From Telluribacter humicola (GTDB lineage Bacteria > Bacteroidota > Bacteroidia > Cytophagales > Spirosomataceae): a stretch of DNA of 64,000 nucleotides. Shown here one piece after another: positions 35,305 through 44,389 of the stretch (position 1 is its first letter; the number at the start of each line of letters is the position of its first letter). The position numbers and the translations under genes are program-made. Where the stretch lies: the NCBI RefSeq assembly GCF_017355935.1, contig NZ_JAFIQT010000002.1, positions 496,001-560,000 of the forward strand, in the 5' to 3' direction. The notes under the pieces are model-generated. The model was not told the DNA's origin, did no database searches, and worked only from the letters and a program-made list of their open reading frames with translations.

Positions 35305-37569
35305 CTATTTTACAGTTAAGATCTTGAATTCAGTTCGGCGGTTGAGCTGGTGATCCGCATCCGTGCATTCCTTACCATCGGCGCAGTCGTTCAGCAATTC
35401 ACTTTCACCGTAGCCGCGGGCTGTCATACGTTTAGGGTCAATGCCTTTCCGTTGCAGGTAAGCGAATGCCGCCCGGGCCCGACGCTCAGAAAGCGTCTGG
35501 TTGTATTCAGCATTAGCCCGGCTATCCGTATGGGAGCGAATCTCAATGGTCAGGTCCGGGTATTTTTTCATGAGAGCCAGTACCCGATTTAGCTCTTTGG
35601 CGGCGTCAGATCGGATATTGAATTTGTTAAGGTCATAGTAGATATTGTCTAGCCTGAATACATCTCCTTCTCCGTACATACCTATGTTGTTTTCTACTAC
35701 GCCGGCACGCTTCTTCGTCTTGAGCTGATTCTTATCGGTAGCGTAGCGATCCTTCTCCGCTACGATGGTATACTTGGAGTTAGGGTCCATATCAAACTCA
35801 TAGCTTCCATCAGGACCGGTAGTGACGGTTTTTTCCGCATTGTTCTTTTCGTTACGCAAGGTCACTTTTACTCCTTCGGCCGGCTGCTGGTTTACTTCCT
35901 TACGGACTACCCCTTTCACAATCGTGTTTTCACTACGTTCCAGGTAGATAGAAAGTCCCATAGTCGGTTGCGAGGACTGAGTCTGCGATGAGAAACGAAC
36001 GCTGTTGGCCGCATAGCCTTCCTTGATAGCTCTGAACTCATACTCCGTAGCTACATCAAGGCACAGGCGGATGCTACCATCCAGTCCGGTTTGCTGGAGT
36101 GCCTGATTGACCCCGTTTTTCAGCATGCGTACATCGGCTGTTTCCAGTGGCTCTTTGGTCTTGGCATCATATACGTAGATATTGAGCTGCTTGCATATTC
36201 TGCGGAAGCTGTAAATGTTATCATCTGAGGCACCGCGTTTCCGGTTGGAGCTCAGGTAGCCTGAGGTACGGTTGGCGTCGGCAATAAAACCAAAGTCATC
36301 CTGGGGGGAGTTGATGGGGGCGCCCAGGTTCTGGACATTGCTCAGGGGGATGTCATCCTTCAGCTCCACCATGAAAACATCCAGACCACCGATGCCTTCG
36401 TGACCATCCGACGAGAAGTACAGGATACCATTAGCATCCATATACGGAAACATCTCGTTGCCTTCGGTGTTGATCTCCCGTCCCAGATTAACCGGTGTAC
36501 CCCACTGTCCGTCGGTGTAGCTAACCACGTACAGGTCAGTACCTCCGTAGCCTCCGGGCATATCCGAAACAAAGTACAGCTTGGAATCATCGGGAGAGAG
36601 AGCCGGATGGCCGCATGAGTATTCCTTATTATTGAAGGGTAGTTCTTTTACATTGCCCCACTTGCTACTACTATTCTGTTCGGCATAATAGAGCATCAGC
36701 TTACGTACTCCCTGGTCGCTTTTCCCGGATTTGCCCCTGTCATCGTTGTTACGGGTAAATACCATCCGCTTCTGATCATTAAAGAAAGTCATAGGGCCTT
36801 CGTGATACTTGGTATTGAGCGTACGGCTGAATTCCTCCGTCTTACTGAGAGGCTTATTGGTAGTACTTTCCGATGTATTATTGATGGCAGAGCCTCCCAA
36901 TGAAGCGGCAGTAGTTGATTCAGGTACAGCTCTTAGTTCAGCAGTGTCGGGATGGAAGTACAGATCCAGAAAGGGCGTTTGATTGTAGCTAAATACCCGC
37001 TTTACCGGTCCACTTTCGTTCCGGGCTGATACAAACACAAGTCCCTTCTGATAGTACATCGGACTGAAATCAGCCTGGCGGGAGTTGATAGGTACATAGT
37101 CAATTTTGTAGGAAGAAGAGTCCTGATAGAAGCGACTCATATCCATATAGGAAACCGTAAAGCGGCGACCGCGCAGGTCTTCTTTCTGTTTCTCGCCGTA
37201 CTTGGCGTACATTTTCTGCGATTCGCGGTACTTGCGGTTGGAGGCCAGTGACTGTGCATAGTAGAGGTACACTTCACTCGGCAGATCCGTAAAGCTATTG
37301 ACCAGTTCACTGTAAGCACGCTCAGCGTTGCGGGTGTCCTGCAGGCGGCGGTAGCTGTAGCCCAGCTTGATTAGGGCTTCCCGCGTTTCGGAAGGGTCTC
37401 GTCTTCTGTCAATACGCAAAAACTCCTCATACAATCTCACAGCGCTGGTGTAGCTCATGTCGTCGAACTGTTTATTGGCAGATCGCAGACGGGCACTTTG
37501 TGCCATTGCCCCAAATGAAAATAGCAGGGCCGCCAGCAGTAGAAATGTATGTCGGTAAAAACCTTTCAT
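35305..37569 (-). CDS. OmpA family outer-membrane protein with TPR, PD40 and carboxypeptidase-regulatory domains
   Basis: 754 residues with a signal peptide (ending FGAMAQ). Order of parts: TPR-like helices about 25-130; PD40/WD40-like beta-propeller repeats about 165-440 (HPALSPDDSKLYFVSD, DANGILYFSSDGHEGIGG); two beta-sandwich CarboxypepD_reg-type domains about 465-620; and the C-terminal OmpA peptidoglycan-binding domain (YYDLNKFNIRSDAAKELNRV, IRSHTDSRAN, LSERRARAAFAYLQ). This is the plan of T9SS-associated PorE-like proteins and of many Bacteroidota OmpA proteins. It would link the outer membrane to peptidoglycan. Confidence 0.92.
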   Translation of the reverse strand: MKGFYRHTFLLLAALLFSFGAMAQSARLRSANKQFDDMSYTSAVRLYEEFLRIDRRRDPSETREALIKLGYSYRRLQDTRNAERAYSELVNSFTDLPSEVYLYYAQSLASNRKYRESQKMYAKYGEKQKEDLRGRRFTVSYMDMSRFYQDSSSYKIDYVPINSRQADFSPMYYQKGLVFVSARNESGPVKRVFSYNQTPFLDLYFHPDTAELRAVPESTTAASLGGSAINNTSESTTNKPLSKTEEFSRTLNTKYHEGPMTFFNDQKRMVFTRNNDDRGKSGKSDQGVRKLMLYYAEQNSSSKWGNVKELPFNNKEYSCGHPALSPDDSKLYFVSDMPGGYGGTDLYVVSYTDGQWGTPVNLGREINTEGNEMFPYMDANGILYFSSDGHEGIGGLDVFMVELKDDIPLSNVQNLGAPINSPQDDFGFIADANRTSGYLSSNRKRGASDDNIYSFRRICKQLNIYVYDAKTKEPLETADVRMLKNGVNQALQQTGLDGSIRLCLDVATEYEFRAIKEGYAANSVRFSSQTQSSQPTMGLSIYLERSENTIVKGVVRKEVNQQPAEGVKVTLRNEKNNAEKTVTTGPDGSYEFDMDPNSKYTIVAEKDRYATDKNQLKTKKRAGVVENNIGMYGEGDVFRLDNIYYDLNKFNIRSDAAKELNRVLALMKKYPDLTIEIRSHTDSRANAEYNQTLSERRARAAFAYLQRKGIDPKRMTARGYGESELLNDCADGKECTDADHQLNRRTEFKILTVK

Positions 37570-37623
37570 GTGTGTTTTATAGATGAGAGGGTAATAAAAT
37601 TATCCTTAGAGTTGGCTAAGGAG

Positions 37624-37631
37624 CAAATATA
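37624..37631 (-). promoter_or_regulatory. Putative -7 box of the OmpA family gene
   Basis: The minus strand reads TATATTTG, a full match to TAnnTTTG. Transcription would start near 37617, about 48 bases before the ATG. No TTTG lies at -33. Confidence 0.5.
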
Positions 37632-37780
37632 GTGCCTATTTTTAATGCTCAGGCTTTGAGGAGCTAAGCCTTACTGTGCCAAAAATAAAGGAAAAACATC
37701 TCTTTGAAAATTAGTTTTCAGATGAGTAAATGGGTGGACGAAATAGCCAGTGTTATTTCGGGGTGTGGGCACTGTTGGTA

Positions 37781-39118
37781 CTACTCCTGTAAGAAGGTAA
37801 TAATAGTCACGTCGGTGGTACCGTCGGTGATCTGGAAACGATGGTCAGCCCGCAGGCCTGCTACCCACACGATCTGGTCCTGACTATCTACCAGTACAGG
37901 TATGGTATCTTTCAGCGTGCGGGGAATTTTCAGGTTCACCAGCAGGTCACTGACTTTTTTCTTCTTACCCCCCATTCCTAACGGACAAAACCAGTCGCCC
38001 TGACGCCAGGAGCGTAGCCGCAGGGGATACCGTAGCGTGGCTGTGTCAAAGGTGGCGGTATGGGAGTGGGTAGAAAATTGAAACTGTGGCGTACGGGGCA
38101 CATGCTCAATGGTAAAGGTACTTTGACCAAATTGGACCGTGGTACTGAACTTATCGATAAGTACCTCTTCCGTTGCAGCGGGTGGGGTAGGCATCAGCAA
38201 TAGTTCGGTCCGGTCCTTGACCAGTGTGTGGGTAGGTGACAGAAACAACTTCCCAGCGAGTCCATCCAGCGAATCTACGATCTGCTGAGCCTGCTGATAG
38301 CTAAATCCGTAGGGCTGCAGCAGCTCGGCCAGCCTGAATACCGGCTCCGTAATCTGCTGTAGTGAGGCTATGGCTATCTTCTGAATGCCTCCTTCTGTAT
38401 ACATGACCTGTTGTTGCCATTCTTTCAGGTGAGCCGCCAGTAGTGCTTCGGCGGCCCGGAGTCGCTCGGCGGTGAGCTGAAACGTATCTTCTAGCGAAGG
38501 ATTGATCTGCTTCAATACCGGTACCACCTGGTGCCTCAGCAAATTCCGACGATAGTATGAGCTCTGATTGGAGCTGTCCTCGCGCCAGGGCAGGTTTTGG
38601 GCAGCGGCATACTGTTCTATTTCTTGTCGGGAGGCGAACAGGAGGGGACGGATCAGGGCTCCGTTTCGAAAGGTAATGCCTTTGAGCCCGGTCAGCCCGG
38701 TACCCCGTACCAGATTGAGCAGTACGGTTTCGATGGCATCGTTGCTGTGGTGCGCCGTGGCAATATAATCGTATGATCCGTCTGTACGCAGCTCCTCAAA
38801 CCAGGCGTAACGAAGATCACGGGCAGCCATCTGTGTTGATATGCCCTGCTGCCGGGCGTAAGCCAGGGTATCGAATTGTTTTGAATGAAAGGGTACCCCG
38901 TGCTGTTCCGCCAGTTTTTTAACGAATTGCTCATCGGCATCGGATTCTTCTCCTCTCAGTCCAAAGTTACAGTGTGCGATGCCTATTGTAAGTCCTGCTT
39001 TTATAAAAAGGTCTACCATAACGACCGAATCAATCCCTCCGCTTACGGTTAATAAGGTCCTATCCTGTGGTAGTGGAATCTTATGAGCGTTAATAAACGT
39101 TAAAAAAGCATCCAGCAT
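37781..39118 (-). CDS. tilS: tRNA(Ile)-lysidine synthase
   Basis: 445 residues. The PP-loop ATPase motif is LLTVSGGIDSVVMVDLF near the start, followed by the family segments IAHCNFGLRGEESDADEQFV and TAHHSNDAIETVLLNLVRG. The C-terminal part (about 360-445) is the TilS substrate-binding domain (LRSWRQGDWFCPLGMGGKKK). The enzyme makes lysidine at the wobble base of tRNA-Ile(CAU), so AUA is read as isoleucine. It is essential in most bacteria. The gene is divergent from the OstA-like gene. Confidence 0.95.
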   Translation of the reverse strand: MLDAFLTFINAHKIPLPQDRTLLTVSGGIDSVVMVDLFIKAGLTIGIAHCNFGLRGEESDADEQFVKKLAEQHGVPFHSKQFDTLAYARQQGISTQMAARDLRYAWFEELRTDGSYDYIATAHHSNDAIETVLLNLVRGTGLTGLKGITFRNGALIRPLLFASRQEIEQYAAAQNLPWREDSSNQSSYYRRNLLRHQVVPVLKQINPSLEDTFQLTAERLRAAEALLAAHLKEWQQQVMYTEGGIQKIAIASLQQITEPVFRLAELLQPYGFSYQQAQQIVDSLDGLAGKLFLSPTHTLVKDRTELLLMPTPPAATEEVLIDKFSTTVQFGQSTFTIEHVPRTPQFQFSTHSHTATFDTATLRYPLRLRSWRQGDWFCPLGMGGKKKKVSDLLVNLKIPRTLKDTIPVLVDSQDQIVWVAGLRADHRFQITDGTTDVTIITFLQE

Positions 39119-39141
39119 AAACCGGGCTGAGGTTAATGATG

Positions 39142-39149
39142 TAATTTTG
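39142..39149 (+). promoter_or_regulatory. Putative -7 box upstream of the OstA-like gene
   Basis: TAATTTTG matches TAnnTTTG. It ends only eight bases before the ATG at 39158, so transcription would start at or just before that codon. No -33 element is seen. Confidence 0.4.
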
Positions 39150-39271
39150 GGAGTTCAATGAGCAATAATTCAAAGGTAGGCAGAAACCTCCACCGCATGA
39201 AGCAAACAAAAAAAATACCCCTTTCAGGCAACCTTTTTAAACTTTCAGGACTCCATATAGTCAAACGGGGG

Positions 39272-40882
39272 ATGAAACTGATATTGTTCTTTGGTTTGCT
39301 GCTTGCTTCGTCGTATACATGGGCACAGGGAGTTCCTCCAAGAGGAGTGAGTGGTCCTACCGAGCGGGTAGAGCTGCTTCCTGGAGCAGATAGTCTGGTT
39401 ATTATAAACGAAGGAGGCGTAGAGATCCGTCGGGTCGTAAATAACGTACGTTTTCGTCATAAAGGAGCCGTACTATACTGTAACCTGGCCGTACACAACG
39501 TAGCCTCTAACCTGATTGAAGCGTATGGTAATGTAAAAATTGTGCAGGGGGATACCATCACGGTTACCGGTGATACGCTGTACTACTACGGCGATTCCCG
39601 ACTGGCTATTGTAAGTGGTCGTAAGGCCATGCTGAAGGATAAGAAAATTACCCTCACCTCGCGCAAACTGGTGTACGATATGACAGTGGGTATAGCCAGT
39701 TATCCCGTACCGGGTCGTACCGTAGATAAGGAAAGTATCCTGACCAGTGAGGAGGGGTTCTATAATACCCAGACCAAGGAATTTACGTATTACCGTAATG
39801 TAAAGCTGGTTAACCCCAAGTATACGCTCACTACGGATACGTTATTATATAATTCTATCACGAAGTGGTCACACTTTCAGGGTAAAACGCGTATAGAGAG
39901 TAAAGACGGTACGCTGGTAGCTAATAAGGGACGCTATAATACCGAAACCCGGGAAGCTATATTTAATACCCGCACGTCGGTAGATAATGAATCCTATACG
40001 TTGACGGGTGATTCTCTTTTCTTTGACAATACGAAGGAACTGGGATTTGCTAAGGGGAATGTTGAGATCTATGCCAAAAACGACAAGACGTTACTAACCG
40101 GTGAAGAAGGATTTTACCGAGGGAAGGAAGGGTTCTCAAAAGTATACGGTCGGGCGCTGGTGCGTAGTGTGGTACAGGAAGATACCTTGTTTATAAGGGC
40201 TGATACGCTGTACTCCTACGAAAACAAGCTGGACAGTACCCGTAGGCTGATCGGGAACAAGAACATCTATATGTTCAAGACCGATTTTCAGGGGAAGTGT
40301 GATTCGCTGGTATACAATACGGCTGATTCCACAATCCTGTTCTTCCGCAACCCCATATTGTGGAGTGACAACTATCAGCTAGAAGCGGACTCAATTAATG
40401 CTTATCTGGTCAATAATAAGATCAACCGGATGCTGCTGAAAAGCAACTCTTTTGTGATTTCGGAGGATACTTTGCTTAACCAGCACAACCAGGTCAAGGG
40501 AAGGACGATTCAGGCATATTTCAATTCTGAAAATAAATTGAGGCAGGTATTAGTAGATGGAAATGGGCAGAGTGTTTATTATGCCGTAGGAGAAGATGAA
40601 AAGCTAATCGGCTTAAACAGAGTTGAATGTGGTAAGATGAATATACAGTTTCTGGATAACCGGGTCAAGCGGATCTCATTTGTCGGCCGACCGGACGGAG
40701 AACTGATTCCTCCCCAAAAAATACAATCGGACAAGAGGACACTGGATGGTTTTAACTGGCGGATTAATGAAAAACCTACCCGGGCACAAACAGTTTGGGC
40801 TGAGGTGCCACCCGCCGCAGAACCAGTGAGTAAGAGCGAGTTAAAAAAGGCAAAAGGAGCTATTGGAACAGTAAAACGTTGA
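39272..40882 (+). CDS. OstA-like protein (LptA/LptD N-terminal-like, LPS transport)
   Basis: 536 residues from the ATG at 39272, which has a GGGGG just before it and opens a signal peptide (KLILFFGLLLASSYTWAQ). The mature protein is a chain of short beta-strand repeats of the OstA type: NVRFRHKGAVLYCNLAV, EAYGNVKIVQGDTITVTGDTL and others, as in LptA and the LptD N-terminal part. This suggests a role in the periplasmic bridge for lipopolysaccharide. The same frame is open to an ATG at 39158, close to a -7 box, giving 574 residues. The signal peptide favours 39272, but the longer form cannot be excluded. Confidence 0.85.
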   Translation: MKLILFFGLLLASSYTWAQGVPPRGVSGPTERVELLPGADSLVIINEGGVEIRRVVNNVRFRHKGAVLYCNLAVHNVASNLIEAYGNVKIVQGDTITVTGDTLYYYGDSRLAIVSGRKAMLKDKKITLTSRKLVYDMTVGIASYPVPGRTVDKESILTSEEGFYNTQTKEFTYYRNVKLVNPKYTLTTDTLLYNSITKWSHFQGKTRIESKDGTLVANKGRYNTETREAIFNTRTSVDNESYTLTGDSLFFDNTKELGFAKGNVEIYAKNDKTLLTGEEGFYRGKEGFSKVYGRALVRSVVQEDTLFIRADTLYSYENKLDSTRRLIGNKNIYMFKTDFQGKCDSLVYNTADSTILFFRNPILWSDNYQLEADSINAYLVNNKINRMLLKSNSFVISEDTLLNQHNQVKGRTIQAYFNSENKLRQVLVDGNGQSVYYAVGEDEKLIGLNRVECGKMNIQFLDNRVKRISFVGRPDGELIPPQKIQSDKRTLDGFNWRINEKPTRAQTVWAEVPPAAEPVSKSELKKAKGAIGTVKR

Positions 40883-40995
40883 GATAAATACTCAAAAACC
40901 TTTTAGCATACTTTTTGTTCCTTCAGGTAATAGTGGGCTGAAAAATAACCTTTTACGAAATTTTCAAAAAATTTGCTCCCTGTTACACAATAAGT

Positions 40996-41027
40996 TTTGA
41001 TAGTACAATTTTTTATGTATATTTTTG
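40996..41027 (+). promoter_or_regulatory. Promoter of the T9SS-sorted protein gene
   Basis: TTTG at 40996-40999 and TATTTTTG at 41020-41027, 20 bases apart, match both Bacteroidota promoter elements. The start codon follows about 55 bases later. This is the best promoter in the window. Confidence 0.65.
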
Positions 41028-41081
41028 TAAAAAGGACCAGTACTTACACTCTATTTACTGGCGCGTACCTAAATAAATGCC

Positions 41082-41699
41082 ATGAAACAAACTCTACTTA
41101 TTGCATATATAGTATTCACCGCAGCCATTGCTCAGGCCCAGACTACTGCGACCCGCAGCCGTTTGGATATGGCTTATAAAAAGCAGCCGGCAGGGCTGGA
41201 TCGGCCGACGCTGGTCAGACAGCCGGCCGTTATAGAATACAAACCCCTGGCACTGCCTAAGCATAATGCGCTGAACGACTACTATCGGTCACTGATGTTT
41301 GCTAATCCGTCAGCGGCTCAGCTGGCAACGCCACGTGAGGCTGCTCCCGTAGTAGCTCAGGTTGATCGTAGTGAGCGTCGTGGTTATGGGTTTGAGGATA
41401 AGGAGCGGGTAGAAGAAAAACTGTACTCCAGCGACCGTATTACTGTATCGAATATCTATCCTAATCCGGCCAATGAATCTGCCGAAATCGACTATACGCT
41501 GAGTTCGTCGGTGCGTGATGCTAAGCTCATTATATACAATGTGTTAGGGTCGCCAGTGGCGGAGTTTTCTCTGGACAAAAACGATACTAAACTCAATGTC
41601 AATACCCGTGAACTACCTACGGGAATATACTTCTACCAATTGGCCGTTGAGGGTAAAAAAGTGGCTACCAAGAAAATGCTTGTTCGCCATCAGCAATAA
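41082..41699 (+). CDS. Secreted protein with T9SS type A sorting domain
   Basis: 205 residues with a signal peptide (ending AIAQAQ). The first about 115 mature residues have no known domain. The last about 80 are the type IX C-terminal sorting domain: VSNIYPNPANESAEIDYTL, LIIYNVLGSPVAEF, and LPTGIYFYQLAVEGKKVATKKMLV. The domain sends the protein through the outer membrane by T9SS. The T9SS machinery genes themselves are mostly outside this window. Own promoter and terminator. Confidence 0.92.
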   Translation: MKQTLLIAYIVFTAAIAQAQTTATRSRLDMAYKKQPAGLDRPTLVRQPAVIEYKPLALPKHNALNDYYRSLMFANPSAAQLATPREAAPVVAQVDRSERRGYGFEDKERVEEKLYSSDRITVSNIYPNPANESAEIDYTLSSSVRDAKLIIYNVLGSPVAEFSLDKNDTKLNVNTRELPTGIYFYQLAVEGKKVATKKMLVRHQQ

Positions 41700-41721
41700 C
41701 TTTACTTTAAGGCACTTTCTT

Positions 41722-41757
41722 AGCTACCCTTTCGTTAGATTGGTGTAGCTTTTTTTA
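41722..41757 (+). terminator. Terminator of the T9SS-sorted protein gene
   Basis: AGCTAC pairs with GTAGCT across a 17-base region in which CC and GG can extend the stem. A run of T follows. It runs into the bamD promoter region. Confidence 0.6.
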
Positions 41758-41758
41758 T

Positions 41759-41766
41759 TATCTTTG
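41759..41766 (+). promoter_or_regulatory. Putative -7 box of bamD, very close to the start codon
   Basis: TATCTTTG matches TAnnTTTG and ends eight bases before the bamD ATG. Transcription would begin within two or three bases of the start codon, giving a nearly leaderless mRNA. Confidence 0.5.
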
Positions 41767-41773
41767 CAACCCT

Positions 41774-42694
41774 ATGCGAAAGAACACAACTGCGGGTTAT
41801 TTCTTACTGATAATCGCCGTATTATTTATTACCTCGTGCAGCCCTTTTGCTAAGCTGCAGAAGTCAGGTACCGACCAGGAAAAGTATGAGGCGGCTGTCA
41901 ACTACTACAAAAAAGGGGAGTTCTATAAGGCAGGACTGCTTTTTGAAGAGCTGATTCCAATCCTGAAAGGCAGTACAGAGTCCGAAATGGCGCAGTTTTA
42001 CTACGCCTACACACAGTACCATCAGGGGCTTTACAATATGAGCCAGTACCTGTTCAAGAAGTTCTACGACACGTATGCACGTAGTGAGTATGCCCACGAA
42101 GCCCTGTATATGCATGCTTTCTCCCTTTATAAAGACTCAGCCCCGCACAACCTGGATCAGACGAGTACTTTGACGGCTATCTCAGCTATGCAGGACTTTA
42201 TCAATACCTATCCTGAAAGCCCCTTCCGTAATGAGTGTACCCGCTTTATTATGGAGCTGCGCAACAAGCTTGAGCTGAAAGCCTACGAAAAGGCAAAGCT
42301 ATACTACAAGATCAGTGATTTTAACCTGGCTTCCCTGAAGTCAGCCGTGATATCAATCGGAAATTTCCAGAAGGATTTTCCTGATTCCAACTTTAACGAA
42401 GAGCTTTCGTACCTGCGGGTAGATGCTCAGTACAACCTGGCTAAGAGCAGCTTTGCATCAAAGCAGAAAGAGCGCTACGAGGACGTAGTTAAGTACTACC
42501 AATCATTTATTGATAAATATCCTCAGAGCCAATACGTTCGTACTGCCGAAAAGTTATACGGCGAGAGCATGCAGGAACTGGATCGTATCGCTGCTGCCGA
42601 AAAAGCAAAACTACAGAAGAAGGAAAAAGAAGGTGATCCGGCTACCAAGCCAGGTAGGGTAACTACCTCGGAAGCCTCGTCTTCAATTAAATAA
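41774..42694 (+). CDS. bamD: Outer membrane protein assembly factor BamD
   Basis: 306 residues with a lipoprotein signal (LFITSCSP). The mature protein is a string of TPR-like helical repeats (YKKGEFYKAGLLFEELIPIL, AHEALYMHAFSLYKDSAP, YQSFIDKYPQSQYVRTAEKL), as in BamD/ComL. BamD helps BamA insert beta-barrels into the outer membrane. Length is above E. coli BamD (about 245) as in other Bacteroidota. The tail is Lys/Glu-rich. rpoZ starts 35 bases downstream, so the two probably share a transcript. Confidence 0.92.
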   Translation: MRKNTTAGYFLLIIAVLFITSCSPFAKLQKSGTDQEKYEAAVNYYKKGEFYKAGLLFEELIPILKGSTESEMAQFYYAYTQYHQGLYNMSQYLFKKFYDTYARSEYAHEALYMHAFSLYKDSAPHNLDQTSTLTAISAMQDFINTYPESPFRNECTRFIMELRNKLELKAYEKAKLYYKISDFNLASLKSAVISIGNFQKDFPDSNFNEELSYLRVDAQYNLAKSSFASKQKERYEDVVKYYQSFIDKYPQSQYVRTAEKLYGESMQELDRIAAAEKAKLQKKEKEGDPATKPGRVTTSEASSSIK

Positions 42695-42729
42695 CAGACT
42701 ATAACTAAAAGTAAAAATAAGATAAGATT

Positions 42730-43047
42730 ATGGCAACGAATCCATCTATTGTAACTCGTGACACCGACAAAATCGCTGCTGGTACGGGTAATCTGTATGA
42801 GTCGGTTTCGATCATCTCGAAGCGTGCCCGTCAGATTTCAAGCAAGATGAAAGAAGAACTTAATAATAAGTTGGCCGAGTTTGCTTCGGGCGTTGACAAC
42901 CTCGAAGAGGTGTTCGAAAACCGTGAGCAAATCGAAATCTCTAAGTTTTACGAGCGTATGCCTAAGGCCAGCAGCATTGCCATCGATGAGTTCCTTGAAG
43001 GCAAGACCTACTTCGCTCACCGCAACGCTGAAGAGGACAACGTCTAA
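42730..43047 (+). CDS. rpoZ: DNA-directed RNA polymerase subunit omega
   Basis: 105 residues. The omega core pattern NLYESVSIISKRARQIS and the following EELNNKLAEFA fit the Bacteroidota form of the Rpb6/omega family. Omega binds the beta' subunit and helps assemble RNA polymerase. The protein is longer than E. coli omega (91). Gene order bamD-rpoZ-coaBC-DUF4835-recN is typical of the phylum, which adds support. It is followed by a strong terminator. Confidence 0.9.
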   Translation: MATNPSIVTRDTDKIAAGTGNLYESVSIISKRARQISSKMKEELNNKLAEFASGVDNLEEVFENREQIEISKFYERMPKASSIAIDEFLEGKTYFAHRNAEEDNV

Positions 43048-43066
43048 GAGTATCATGTATTAAAGG

Positions 43067-43111
43067 AGCAGCCGTACGAACCGATAATTTGTTCGTACGG
43101 CTGCTTTTTTT
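43067..43111 (+). terminator. Terminator after rpoZ
   Basis: A 15-base stem (AGCAGCCGTACGAAC with its complement) and a nine-base loop are followed by seven T. It separates bamD-rpoZ from coaBC. Confidence 0.93.
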
Positions 43112-43180
43112 AGTATTGCCTTGTCACAAGTATAAGCGTCCGCTTAGTCAATAGGTCAATCATCTAAATCTTGATCAACC

Positions 43181-44389
43181 TTGTTTCTGTCAGGTAAAAA
43201 AATAATCGTAGGAGTATCGGGTAGTATCGCTGCCTATAAGTCGGCCCTGCTGGTAAGGTTACTGATTAAAGCAGGGGCTGAGGTACAGGTCATGATGACC
43301 GAGTCGGCCCATGATTTTATCACGCCACTTACCCTGGCTACTCTCTCAAAGCGACCAGCTCTAACCACTTATACAAAAGGGGAAGACGGTACCTGGAATA
43401 ATCACGTGGAGCTGGGCCTCTGGGCTGATGCTATGATAGTAGCCCCGGCTACTGCCCATACGCTGGCCAGGTGTGCTAATGGTCTGTGCGATGATCTGCT
43501 GACGGCGGTGTACCTTTCGGCCCGCTGCCCGGTATTTTTTGCTCCCGCCATGGATCTGGATATGTATCACCACCCCAGCACCCAAAGTAATCTGCAACGG
43601 CTGGCATCCTATGGAAATACCCTCATTGAGGCCGGCTATGGTGAATTAGCCAGTGGACTGGTAGGGGATGGACGTTTAGCCGAGCCCGAAGCCATTTTGG
43701 CCCTACTGGAGAAGCATTTCTTCCGGCGGGATGTGGCCGTAGGGAAGCGGGTACTTATTACGGCCGGTCCTACGCAGGAAGCCATCGATCCGGTAAGGTA
43801 CATCAGTAACTATTCAACGGGTAAAATGGGCTTTGCCCTGGCTCGGGCCTTCGCCTATGCAGGAGCACAGGTCACGCTGGTGAGTGGACCTACTTCACTG
43901 CCTAGTCCTGATGACACGATCCGGATTATAAAAGTACAGTCGGCGCAGGAGATGTACGAGGCGGCACAGGAGCATTTCTCCCAAAGTGACCTTACCATCC
44001 TGACGGCGGCAGTGGCTGATTATAAACCGGCTCAGGCTGCTACGCAAAAGATCAAAAAGAAAGAGGAAGTACTGAATCTGGAGCTGCTAAAGACCGTTGA
44101 TATTGCGGCTACGCTGGGTATTCAAAAGCGTGCGGGGCAGTTGCTGGTAGGCTTTGCCCTGGAAACTGACAATGAACTGGCCAATGCCATGGATAAGCTC
44201 ATGCGCAAAAATATGGACTACATCGTGCTGAACTCTCTGAATGATGCAGGAGCGGGCTTTGCACACGATACCAACAAAATTACCGTTATTGACAAAGAAG
44301 AACGTATCCGGCAGTACGAGCTGAAATCCAAGCAGAAGGCAGCCCGCGATATTATGGAGATTATTATAGATAAATGGAGTGAAGTATGA
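43181..44389 (+). CDS. coaBC: Bifunctional phosphopantothenoylcysteine decarboxylase/synthetase
   Basis: 402 residues in two domains. The CoaC flavoprotein domain holds GVSGSIAAYKSALLVR, the active-site His in NHVELGLWADAMIVAP and FAPAMDLDMYHHP. The CoaB domain begins near residue 190 with VLITAGPTQEAIDPVRYISN. Together they carry out two steps of coenzyme A synthesis. The only start possible after the in-frame stop at 43172 is TTG at 43181, giving the family N-terminus FLSGKKIIVGVSG. The stop overlaps DUF4835 by four bases, so the genes are coupled. Confidence 0.95.
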   Translation: MFLSGKKIIVGVSGSIAAYKSALLVRLLIKAGAEVQVMMTESAHDFITPLTLATLSKRPALTTYTKGEDGTWNNHVELGLWADAMIVAPATAHTLARCANGLCDDLLTAVYLSARCPVFFAPAMDLDMYHHPSTQSNLQRLASYGNTLIEAGYGELASGLVGDGRLAEPEAILALLEKHFFRRDVAVGKRVLITAGPTQEAIDPVRYISNYSTGKMGFALARAFAYAGAQVTLVSGPTSLPSPDDTIRIIKVQSAQEMYEAAQEHFSQSDLTILTAAVADYKPAQAATQKIKKKEEVLNLELLKTVDIAATLGIQKRAGQLLVGFALETDNELANAMDKLMRKNMDYIVLNSLNDAGAGFAHDTNKITVIDKEERIRQYELKSKQKAARDIMEIIIDKWSEV

